In this document: piece after piece, positions 21,503 through 27,030 of the stretch | Layout of the letters: every line of letters starts with the position of its first letter | Position numbering within the stretch: the first letter of the stretch is position 1 | From: an uncultured Collinsella sp. | Lineage (GTDB): Bacteria; Actinomycetota; Coriobacteriia; Coriobacteriales; Coriobacteriaceae | Reading direction: 5' to 3' | Length of the DNA: 27,030 nt | NCBI GenBank assembly: GCA_900542165.1 | Contig: UQMM01000028.1 | Span: 1 to 27,030, forward strand | The notes under the pieces: model-generated | The model's database searches: none | What the model saw: the letters and a program-made list of their open reading frames with translations, nothing else | What the model was told of the DNA's origin: nothing | Program-made: the position numbers and the translations under genes

Positions 21503-22672
21503 ATGAGCACGTACGCAATTAAGGCTGACAAGTTCTTCTTGCCGGCAGGCCCGCAACTGGGCGGCTATCTTATGGTCGAGGATGGCGTTTTTGGCGCCTG
21601 GCAGGCCGACGAGCCCTCTTGCGAGATTAAGGACTACACGGGATCGTGGATCGCACCGGGTATGGTCGATACTCACATCCATGGCTTCTATAACCACTCG
21701 ACTACCGATAACGATCCCGAGGGCATTGATATCAGCTCGACCGAGCTCGCCCGTCGCGGTACCACCAGCTGGCTGCCCACGACGTTCACCGATGGCGTCG
21801 AGCAGATCAAGGATGCCTGCGCCGCCATTGCCCAGGCGGACGAGGGTCGCGGCCCCGACTTCTGCGGTGCTCGCATTCAGGGCATCTACCTGGAGGGCCC
21901 CTTCTTTACTATGAAGCACGTGGGCGCGCAGAACCCCGCTTATCTTATCGATCCCTCCGAGGAGGTCTTCGATCAGTGGCAGGAGGCTGCGGGCGGTCGC
22001 ATCGTTAAGAGCGCCATGGCGGCCGAGCGCGACGGTGCCGCTGCTTATGCGGCTGCTCTGAACGCCAAGGGTGTGGTGACCAGCATCGGTCACTCCGACG
22101 CCACCTACGATGAGTGCATCGCCGCCATCAACGCCGGTGCCAGCTGCTTTACGCATACCTATAACGGCCAGCGCGGGCTGCATCACCGTGAGCCCGGTGT
22201 CGTGGGCGCTGCCATGTCCACGCCCGAGACCTACGCCGAGATCATCTGTGACGGCAAGCACGTAAACCCTGCCGCCATCAAGGCGCTGCTGCAGGCAAAG
22301 GGCTGGCAGCACACGGTACTCATCACCGATTGCCTGGGTTGCGGCGGCATGCCCGAGGGCAGCTACACCAGTGGTGGCATGGACGTCATCATGAAGGACA
22401 ACCTGTGCTGGCTCGCCGACGGCAAGAGCATTGCTGGCTCGGTGCTTACGCTTGCCCAGGGCGTCAAGAACATCGTCGACTGGGGCATCGCCAGCGCCGA
22501 TATCGCCATTCGCATGGCAACTGAGGTGCCGGCACGCTCCGCGCACATCGAGGATAAGTGCGGCAGCATCATGCCGGGTCGCGACGCCGACTTTGTCGTG
22601 TTCGACCATGAGCTCACCCTCGTCGAGACGTATGTTGGCGGCCAGAGCGTCGGCAACGCCTTTACCGAGTAA
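21503..22672 (+). CDS. nagA: N-acetylglucosamine/galactosamine-6-phosphate deacetylase
   Basis: The 389-residue amidohydrolase removes the acetyl group from an N-acetylhexosamine-6-phosphate. Metal and catalytic residues are visible: HIHG at 58-61, Glu131 in YLEGPFF, H197 in GHSDAT, H218 in FTHTYNG and the catalytic Asp276 in LITDCLG. The C-terminus GRDADFVVFDHELTLVETYV is characteristic of the family. The ATG at 21503 is preferred because AAGGAG at 21492-21497 sits 5 nt upstream; the in-frame GTG at 21497 overlaps that site. In this setting GalNAc-6-phosphate is the likely substrate, as for AgaA. A second, broken copy of the 3' end lies at 25399-25530. Confidence 0.93.
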   Translation: MSTYAIKADKFFLPAGPQLGGYLMVEDGVFGAWQADEPSCEIKDYTGSWIAPGMVDTHIHGFYNHSTTDNDPEGIDISSTELARRGTTSWLPTTFTDGVEQIKDACAAIAQADEGRGPDFCGARIQGIYLEGPFFTMKHVGAQNPAYLIDPSEEVFDQWQEAAGGRIVKSAMAAERDGAAAYAAALNAKGVVTSIGHSDATYDECIAAINAGASCFTHTYNGQRGLHHREPGVVGAAMSTPETYAEIICDGKHVNPAAIKALLQAKGWQHTVLITDCLGCGGMPEGSYTSGGMDVIMKDNLCWLADGKSIAGSVLTLAQGVKNIVDWGIASADIAIRMATEVPARSAHIEDKCGSIMPGRDADFVVFDHELTLVETYVGGQSVGNAFTE

Positions 22673-22678
22673 CGATAG

Positions 22679-22716
22679 AAAAAGACGGCGGGCCCGAATC
22701 TGCTCGGACCCGCCGT
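22679..22716 (-). terminator. Intrinsic terminator of the flavodoxin gene (minus strand)
   Basis: On the minus strand ACGGCGGGTCC (22716-22706) pairs with GGGCCCGCCGT (22695-22685), with a G-U pair, and is followed by CTTTTT. Read on the plus strand the G-U becomes a C-A mismatch and there is no U-tract, so the minus orientation is favoured. It also lies just after nagA. Confidence 0.85.
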
Positions 22717-22747
22717 ATGGGTTAAACGCTCAAAAGCACCTTAACAG

Positions 22748-23332
22748 TTACAGCTTGGTAGCGATCTTCTTTGCCGTGCGCTTGACGCCGGCCACAAGAC
22801 CCCCCGCGGGATGCTCCTTTTCGTATGCTAGACGCTTCTCGCGCTTGGCGTACTCTTCGACGATGATGTCGCCATACTCGTCTTCGATCTTGTCGAAGAA
22901 ATCGACAGCTCCCTTAATCTCTTCGGCAGTTGGGTGCCCCTTCTGGACACCGCCGGTGAGTTTGAACGGCCCCCACGTATCAAAGCCGGGACAGCCGTAG
23001 ACGCCCATAAAGATGGCCTGCCTCATGCGGCAGATGCCATCGATATCCTTGCCGTACCACTTGTTTTTGCCACCGTAGGTCATAAGGCCAAACACCTTGT
23101 CCTGCGGCTGCAGCACGTTCGTGAGTACGCGCGCCATATCTTTGTCGATCTCGGAGTAATAGATGCCCGTGGCGACACCGATCAGATGGTATTCGTGCAG
23201 GTCGGGGTACTCGTTTTTACCGAGTGACTTCACGTCGAGGGTATCGATTTCGGGGTGCGCCTCGACGATGGCGTCCACGAGCTTTTTCGTATTGCCGTGG
23301 TGGCGTGAGGCATAAAGGATGATGGTTCGCAT
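22748..23332 (-). CDS. Flavodoxin family protein
   Basis: The 194-residue protein starts MRTIILYASRHHGNTKKLVD, in which the SRHHGNTKK stretch replaces the S/T-x-T-G-N-T phosphate loop that binds FMN. FGLMTYGGKNKWYGK near residue 82 gives the second flavin loop, followed by MGVYGCPGFDTWGPF. It probably carries electrons or reduces a partner in the cytoplasm; no partner is encoded nearby. The C-terminal 40 residues are basic (KREKRLAYEKEHPAGG). The ATG at 23332 has GAAAGG about 8 nt upstream; the much longer open frame on this strand beyond it is antisense to the epimerase gene and is not real. It interrupts the sugar cluster in the opposite direction. Confidence 0.88.
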   Translation of the reverse strand: MRTIILYASRHHGNTKKLVDAIVEAHPEIDTLDVKSLGKNEYPDLHEYHLIGVATGIYYSEIDKDMARVLTNVLQPQDKVFGLMTYGGKNKWYGKDIDGICRMRQAIFMGVYGCPGFDTWGPFKLTGGVQKGHPTAEEIKGAVDFFDKIEDEYGDIIVEEYAKREKRLAYEKEHPAGGLVAGVKRTAKKIATKL

Positions 23333-23488
23333 AAGAAGGCCTTTCAGCTGTAATTGCATCAATGTCTGTATGGTACCCCGTTGCATGCCTGGGAAACCGG
23401 ACGCATCGATGAACGTGCGGGTTTGTCCTTTGGTCAGGGCCGAGACGGGTTCTTGCGAGCAAAAAGCAGTTGTTCGAAAGGATGGACA

Positions 23489-24370
23489 ATGGAATACGCT
23501 CTCTCCAACGATTCGATTTCTATCAAGGTCTCCACGGCCGGCGGCTCGTTTACTTCGATTGAGGCTGGAGGTCGCGAGTACTTGTGGCAGGGCGATCCCG
23601 CCGTGTGGTCCGGCCAGGCACCGATTTGCTTCCCGATTTGCGGAGGTTTGCGCGATAACAGCGCCATGACGTTTGCCGGACATCATGTGAAGCTCGCCCG
23701 CCACGGCTTTGCGCGCAAGCAGGAGTGGAAGCTGTTGAGCCAAAGCACAAACGAGCTGGCTATGTGCCTGGCATCCGAGGATAACGCCGCGCTGCTGAGC
23801 GATTATCCGTATCCGTTTAAACTTGTCGCCCGCTATACGCTCGAGGACGCCGCCGTGCGTGTCTCCTATGAGGTTACCAACGAGGGCACCGAGGACATGC
23901 CTTTCTTTATCGGTGGACACCCCGGCTTTAGGTGTCCGCTCGACGAGGGTGAGTCCTATACGGACTACGAGTTGCGTTTTGAGAAAGACGAGGCTGCGGA
24001 GCTTTGCACCGCCGTTCCCTCGACCGGATTGATTGATGTGGACAGGCGCTCCAAGAACCCCATGGTGGGAAAGACGCTGCCTTTGTCGCATGAGCTCTTC
24101 GATTTTGCGGAGACCATCTTTGACGTGCTCGAGAGCCGTCAGGTCACGCTTTCCAAAAAGGGCGAGGACAAGGGCGTTCGCCTGAGCTTTGAGGGCTTCC
24201 CGTACCTCATTGTGTGGAGCAAGCCCGAGGGTGATTTTGTGGCAGTTGAACCCTGGGGCGGCCTCTCGACCTGTTCCGATGAGGATGACGTGCTTGAGCA
24301 TAAGCGCGGCTGCCTTGTCGCCAAGCCCAAGGAGACCGTCGTTCGCTCGTTCACGATTGAGATTCTGTAA
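23489..24370 (+). CDS. Aldose 1-epimerase family protein (LacX-like)
   Basis: The 293-residue protein has the galactose mutarotase-like fold. Family signs are WQGDPAVWSGQAPICFPICG near residue 33, RHGFARKQEW near 71, and FIGGHPGFRCPL near 145, in which the histidine is the usual catalytic one. VAVEPWGGLST near residue 252 is the conserved C-terminal active-site strand. It resembles LacX, found with lac/tagatose genes, more than GalM. It would interconvert anomers of the sugar so that the kinase and isomerase receive the right form. GAAAGGA precedes the ATG at 23489; the frame is open from 23354 without a ribosome binding site. It is followed by lacC after 59 bases. Confidence 0.88.
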   Translation: MEYALSNDSISIKVSTAGGSFTSIEAGGREYLWQGDPAVWSGQAPICFPICGGLRDNSAMTFAGHHVKLARHGFARKQEWKLLSQSTNELAMCLASEDNAALLSDYPYPFKLVARYTLEDAAVRVSYEVTNEGTEDMPFFIGGHPGFRCPLDEGESYTDYELRFEKDEAAELCTAVPSTGLIDVDRRSKNPMVGKTLPLSHELFDFAETIFDVLESRQVTLSKKGEDKGVRLSFEGFPYLIVWSKPEGDFVAVEPWGGLSTCSDEDDVLEHKRGCLVAKPKETVVRSFTIEIL

Positions 24371-24429
24371 TTCCGTTTTGTCGACTCGTATCGCGAGGCA
24401 TAAGGAGCCTGCGAGATAAGGAGCTAAAA

Positions 24430-25365
24430 ATGATCCTCACCGTTACGATGAACCCGTCTGTCGATACGCGCTATCAGCTTGATGAGCTCATTATCGACGA
24501 CGTCAACCGTGTGACGCCCGAAAAGACCGCCGGCGGCAAGGGCCTCAACGTGGCCCGCGTGCTGGGTCAGCTGGGCGACGACGTCGTGGCAACCGGTCTG
24601 CTCGGCGGCCACATGGGCGCCTACATGGCTGAGCTCATGGACGCCAACGGTATTAACAACGACTTTGTGCCCATCAAGGGCGAGACTCGAATTTGCCTCA
24701 ACATTCTCCACGCCGGCAACCAGACCGAGCTGCTCGAGAGCGGCCCGACAATTGCCCCCGAGGAGCTCGATGCCTTTACCGCCAAGTTTACCGAGCTTGC
24801 GGGCAAGGCCGACGTTGTCACCATTTCGGGTTCTCTGCCCCGCGGCGTCGAGGCAGACTACTATGCCAAGATCACGGGTATTGCCGAGAACGCCGGCGCC
24901 AAGGTGCTGCTCGATACCTCGGGCGCTTCGCTCGAGGCCGCCCTTAAGTCCGAAATTAAGCCCGAGCTGGTCAAGCCTAACCTGACCGAGATCAACGGCC
25001 TTCTGGGCACGAGCTTTACCACCGACGATGTGGACGAGCTCCGTGCCGCGCTCGCCTCTGACGCCCGTTTCTCCGATATCCCCTGGGTCGTCGTATCCAT
25101 GGGCGCTGCCGGCTCCGTTGGCTTCCACAATGGCCGTGCGTTCCGCGCAAAGACGCCCGATATCCCTGCCGTTAACGCCACGGGCTCTGGTGACTCCACT
25201 ATCGCAGGCTTCGCACATGCCATCGCTGCTGGCGCAGACGACGAAACCGTGCTGCGTACCGCCAACACCTGCGGTAAGCTCAACGCCATGGATCCCATGA
25301 CCGGCCATCTGGTCATGGACCGTTGGGACGAGGTCTACAACGGCGTTGTCGTGACTGAGCTGTAA
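24430..25365 (+). CDS. lacC: Tagatose-6-phosphate kinase / 1-phosphofructokinase family
   Basis: The 311-residue PfkB-family kinase has the substrate-binding TAGGKGLNVARVLGQLG at about 33-49, the DVVTISGSLPRGV segment near 128, KPNLTEINGLLG near 177 and the anion hole/catalytic base motif NATGSGDSTIAG near 250. 1-Phosphofructokinase (FruK) and tagatose-6-phosphate kinase (LacC) are hard to separate by sequence. The neighbours (agaS, LacX-like epimerase, YhcH) favour tagatose-6-phosphate as substrate, giving tagatose-1,6-bisphosphate. The ribosome binding site AAGGAG lies 6 nt before the ATG, and an identical ATAAGGAGC occurs 16 bases upstream as part of a short duplication. The matching aldolase LacD is not in the window. 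Confidence 0.88.
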   Translation: MILTVTMNPSVDTRYQLDELIIDDVNRVTPEKTAGGKGLNVARVLGQLGDDVVATGLLGGHMGAYMAELMDANGINNDFVPIKGETRICLNILHAGNQTELLESGPTIAPEELDAFTAKFTELAGKADVVTISGSLPRGVEADYYAKITGIAENAGAKVLLDTSGASLEAALKSEIKPELVKPNLTEINGLLGTSFTTDDVDELRAALASDARFSDIPWVVVSMGAAGSVGFHNGRAFRAKTPDIPAVNATGSGDSTIAGFAHAIAAGADDETVLRTANTCGKLNAMDPMTGHLVMDRWDEVYNGVVVTEL

Positions 25366-25398
25366 GAGTTTGGGCGACGGCTCCGGCATCGCTTGCTA

Positions 25399-25530
25399 GC
25401 TCATGTTGACGACAAGTGCGGTAGCATTGTGCCGGGGCGCGACGCCGACTTTGTCGTGTTCAATCCCGACCTTACCCTGGTCGAGACGTATGTGGGTGGC
25501 AACAGCGTCGGTAACGCGTTTATCGAGTAG
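25399..25530 (+). pseudogene. 3' remnant of a second nagA
   Basis: The frame ending at TAG 25528-25530 encodes 43 residues, from AHVDDKCGSIVPGRDADF to GGNSVGNAFIE. It aligns without gaps to the last 43 residues of the intact NagA at 21503, with 35 identical positions and mostly conservative changes. Nothing matching the first 346 residues precedes it; the lacC stop lies only 33 bp upstream. There is no start codon with a ribosome binding site in frame, so it is a truncated copy. It suggests that a nagA paralogue once followed lacC and was lost by deletion or recombination. Confidence 0.88.
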
Positions 25531-25562
25531 CCGCCAAAGGAACGATCCGAGAGGGGATTTAG

Positions 25563-26036
25563 ATGATTTACGGTGCACTGGGCGATATCGAGGAGTACCG
25601 CGGAATGCTCAAGGGCCTCGACGTGCTGATTGATTGGCTCGAGGAGAACGATCCGGCGGAGCTCGAGGTCGGCAGCCATCCGATTCTGGGCGACAAGGTC
25701 TTTGCGAACGTCATGGCTCCCACGACGCGTCCCGAGGCTGAGGCTCACTACGAGACGCATCAGCGCTATCACGATCTGCAGATCGACGTCGAGGGTCGCG
25801 AGGCCTTTAAGGTCGCCACGGGTAGCCTGACGCTGGTTCAGGAGTTTGACGAGAAAGACGACTACGATCTGGTCGATTCCGATGCTTCGATCGCCGGCGA
25901 TCTTGCTGACGATAAGTTTGCGCTGTTCGTTGCCGGCGAGCCTCATATGCCCACGCTCGAGTTCCCGGGCGATGGCGCGCAGCCGGTCAAGAAGATCTGC
26001 TTTAAGCTGCTTGCCGACACTTTCTGGGAGGAGTAG
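25563..26036 (+). CDS. YhcH/YjgK/YiaL family protein
   Basis: The 157-residue protein matches the YhcH/YjgK/YiaL (DUF386, also EbgC-like) cupin family: MIYGALGDIEEYRG at the N-terminus, THQRYHDLQIDVEG near residue 60 with the conserved histidines, and AGEPHMPTLEFPG near 120 with another metal-type histidine. Members bind metal and are found in sialic acid, galactoside and amino-sugar operons, where they are thought to act on sugar anomers or epimers. GAGAGGGG precedes the ATG. It follows the nagA remnant and is probably co-transcribed with lacC. It ends before a strong terminator. Confidence 0.92.
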   Translation: MIYGALGDIEEYRGMLKGLDVLIDWLEENDPAELEVGSHPILGDKVFANVMAPTTRPEAEAHYETHQRYHDLQIDVEGREAFKVATGSLTLVQEFDEKDDYDLVDSDASIAGDLADDKFALFVAGEPHMPTLEFPGDGAQPVKKICFKLLADTFWEE

Positions 26037-26096
26037 CACGCTGCTCGGCTGAGCTGTTCGTGTTGCGAGCGTTATCCTTTGGGGGAGCGCGCTTAG

Positions 26097-26145
26097 GCCC
26101 CGCTGATCGCGGTTCCTTAGGGGATTGCGGCTGGCGGGGCTTTTT
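26097..26145 (+). terminator. Intrinsic terminator after the YhcH gene
   Basis: A long stem (26097-26116 with 26121-26140, with several G-U pairs) and a 4-base loop is followed by TTTTT at 26141-26145. It closes the epimerase-lacC-yhcH unit. Confidence 0.85.
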
Positions 26146-26211
26146 GTTGAGTAGGGGAGTTGCCGGCGGCGTTGTGCTTGGAGTGGCGGATGCGCGCTCG
26201 AAATCGGCAAC

Positions 26212-26234
26212 AAAAAAGCCGCCCGAAGGCGGCT
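26212..26234 (-). terminator. Intrinsic terminator of tRNA-Thr (minus strand)
   Basis: AGCCGCC and GGCGGCT (7 bp) with a 4-base TTCG-type loop on the minus strand are followed by a run of T (A-run at 26212-26216 on the plus strand), 11 bases after the tRNA 3' end. Confidence 0.92.
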
Positions 26235-26245
26235 GTCTTGTGCAA

Positions 26246-26321
26246 TGGAGCCAGCGACCGGGCTCGAACCGGTGACCCCCGCTTTACGAGAGCGGTGCTC
26301 TACCAACTGAGCTACGCTGGC
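26246..26321 (-). tRNA. tRNA-Thr (anticodon CGT)
   Basis: The minus-strand sequence folds as a full cloverleaf of 76 nt. The acceptor stem is GCCAGCG/CGCTGGC, the D-stem GCTC/GAGC, the anticodon stem CCGCT/AGCGG with loop CTCGTAA, and the T-stem ACCGG/CCGGT with loop TTCGAGC. The discriminator is T and CCA is encoded. The anticodon CGT reads ACG threonine codons. It has its own promoter and terminator. Confidence 0.96.
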
Positions 26322-26360
26322 GGCCATGTGGTGACGCAACTGGGGCGTCAACGGCTGTCT

Positions 26361-26389
26361 ATGATACGGGACATCGCAAATCCGCGCAA
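26361..26389 (-). promoter_or_regulatory. Promoter of tRNA-Thr (minus strand)
   Basis: On the minus strand TTGCGC (26389-26384) and TATCAT (26366-26361) are 17 bp apart, about 40 bp upstream of the tRNA 5' end. The TATCAT -10 hexamer is the same as proposed for tmk and the comF-like gene. Confidence 0.6.
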
Positions 26390-26478
26390 GTGTTCTGACG
26401 GCTTTTCTCATTTTAAATGCACTAATATTGGAGACGTGATGTCCCGCTCGTATGGGTCTCAAACAGAATGGGGCAGCC

Positions 26479-26991
26479 ATGGCTCAACCTAAGATCCTTC
26501 TCACGCGTATCGATGACCGTTTCATTTACGGGCAAGACGTTGAGCTGTGGAACGAAGCCGTGGGTTCCAACCTTGTTTTAATCGTCAACGATGAGATCGC
26601 GGCGGATTCGCGCCAATGGGCACCCATGAGGGTGGCGGCGCCGGAAGGCGTTTGGACGCGGTTTTTCTCGGTGCAAAGGACCATCGACATCATTCATACC
26701 GCAACGCCGCGTCAATGGATTTTGATCATGGTGGCCTCACCCGCCGATGCGCTCGCGCTGGTTAAGGGCGGTGTGCCCATTACCAAGATCAGTATCGGTC
26801 ACATGCAAGCAGGGGAGGGCAAGCGTCCCGCGACGCCCACAGTTGCCGTAGACGACACAGACGTCGCCGCCTTCAAAGAGCTGCAAGAACTCGGCATAGA
26901 GCTAGAAATCCGCTACCTCCCCAGCTCCAATCCCGACCCCATTCAACTAGTCGTTGGGGACACTCTTGGCACTTGGGGACGTTCCTTTTAA
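26479..26991 (+). CDS. PTS mannose-family EIIB paralogue lacking the catalytic histidine
   Basis: The 170-residue product is clearly homologous to the EIIB at 16741 over its length (ILLTRIDDRFIYGQ against ILLTRIDNRLVHGQ; LVKGGVPITKISIGHM; DVAAFKELQELGIELEIR). The phosphorylated histidine is replaced by tyrosine at residue 17 (codon tac), so it cannot carry out normal phosphotransfer. The frame is otherwise intact, which argues against simple decay. No EIIA, EIIC or EIID accompanies it in the remaining 39 bases. The ATG at 26479 aligns with the paralogue's start and has GGGG 8 nt upstream; an ATG at 26452 is possible. The last 13 or so residues come from a repeat-like sequence. A regulatory or decoy role is possible but unproven; it could also be an early-stage pseudogene. 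Confidence 0.85.
   Translation: MAQPKILLTRIDDRFIYGQDVELWNEAVGSNLVLIVNDEIAADSRQWAPMRVAAPEGVWTRFFSVQRTIDIIHTATPRQWILIMVASPADALALVKGGVPITKISIGHMQAGEGKRPATPTVAVDDTDVAAFKELQELGIELEIRYLPSSNPDPIQLVVGDTLGTWGRSF
26954..26980. repeat. Direct repeat TTGGGGAC inside the 3' end of the EIIB-like gene
   Basis: TTGGGGAC occurs at 26954-26961 and 26973-26980, 19 bp apart, in the last codons of the EIIB-like gene. The functional EIIB lacks this stretch. It resembles an intergenic repeat into which the reading frame has run, but copy number elsewhere is unknown. Confidence 0.5.
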
Positions 26992-27030
26992 TATGAGCAG
27001 GACATTGTCAAGAGGCAAAATCGGGCCTGG

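Noticed and set aside
22748..24301. Open frame of 517 codons on the minus strand
   Set aside because: Only the last 194 codons (from ATG 23332) encode the flavodoxin; the rest is antisense to the well-supported LacX-like gene and has no protein character.
26246..26479. tRNA-Thr as an integration site for a mobile element carrying the EIIB-like gene
   Set aside because: The tRNA 3' end faces away from the EIIB-like gene, no duplicated tRNA end was found and no integrase is present.
1..27030. CRISPR array, phage, toxin-antitoxin or defence island
   Set aside because: No regularly spaced repeats, Cas, integrase, transposase or capsid-like products were found on either strand; the DUF559-like protein alone is not enough for a defence claim.

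Overview
The window looks like chromosome of a Coriobacteriia gut anaerobe, most likely Collinsella or a close relative. This is inferred from the GC-rich codon use, the tmk-holB-ricT order, a ComF-to-HPF interval holding a candidate raiA-motif RNA, and a mannose-family PTS with N-acetylgalactosamine (GalNAc) catabolic genes. No phage genes, transposase, CRISPR array or antiviral system is visible.

Left part (1-8.6 kb): a zinc-ribbon gene leaves the window on the minus strand. The plus strand carries thymidylate kinase, DNA polymerase III delta prime and a RicT/PSP1 protein with a very long arginine-rich tail. A ComF-like phosphoribosyltransferase follows, with a TTG start whose ribosome binding site is buried in a 5' hairpin. 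Next come a DUF559-like nuclease-fold protein of unknown role, a MITE-like inverted repeat, and a strong promoter driving about 320 nt of structured, apparently non-coding RNA. I propose this RNA is a raiA-motif RNA because it lies between comF and raiA/hpf. It runs directly into a solute-binding lipoprotein gene, and the long hibernation factor gene (raiA/hpf) follows.

Middle part (8.6-15.3 kb): a DegV protein; a four-gene operon (3-hydroxyisobutyrate dehydrogenase-like protein with a His/Cys-rich tail, a small membrane protein, a HEAT-like protein, NAD-type isocitrate dehydrogenase); a membrane-anchored SurA/PrsA-like protein; and a minus-strand pair of a DUF2975 membrane protein and an XRE regulator.

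Right part (15.3-27 kb): an amino-sugar utilisation island. About 0.7 kb of regulatory DNA precedes a mannose-family PTS operon (EIIA, YajC, EIIB, EIIC, EIID). A GntR/UTRA regulator, agaS, nagA, a minus-strand flavodoxin, a LacX-like epimerase, lacC, a fragment of a second nagA, a YhcH-family protein, tRNA-Thr(CGT) and a second EIIB without its catalytic histidine follow. The inferred route is import and phosphorylation of GalNAc or a related sugar, deacetylation by NagA, deamination/isomerisation to tagatose-6-phosphate by AgaS, and phosphorylation by LacC. The tagatose-bisphosphate aldolase is not in the window. A 13-bp sequence, identical upstream of the PTS operon and of agaS, is the likely operator of the GntR regulator.
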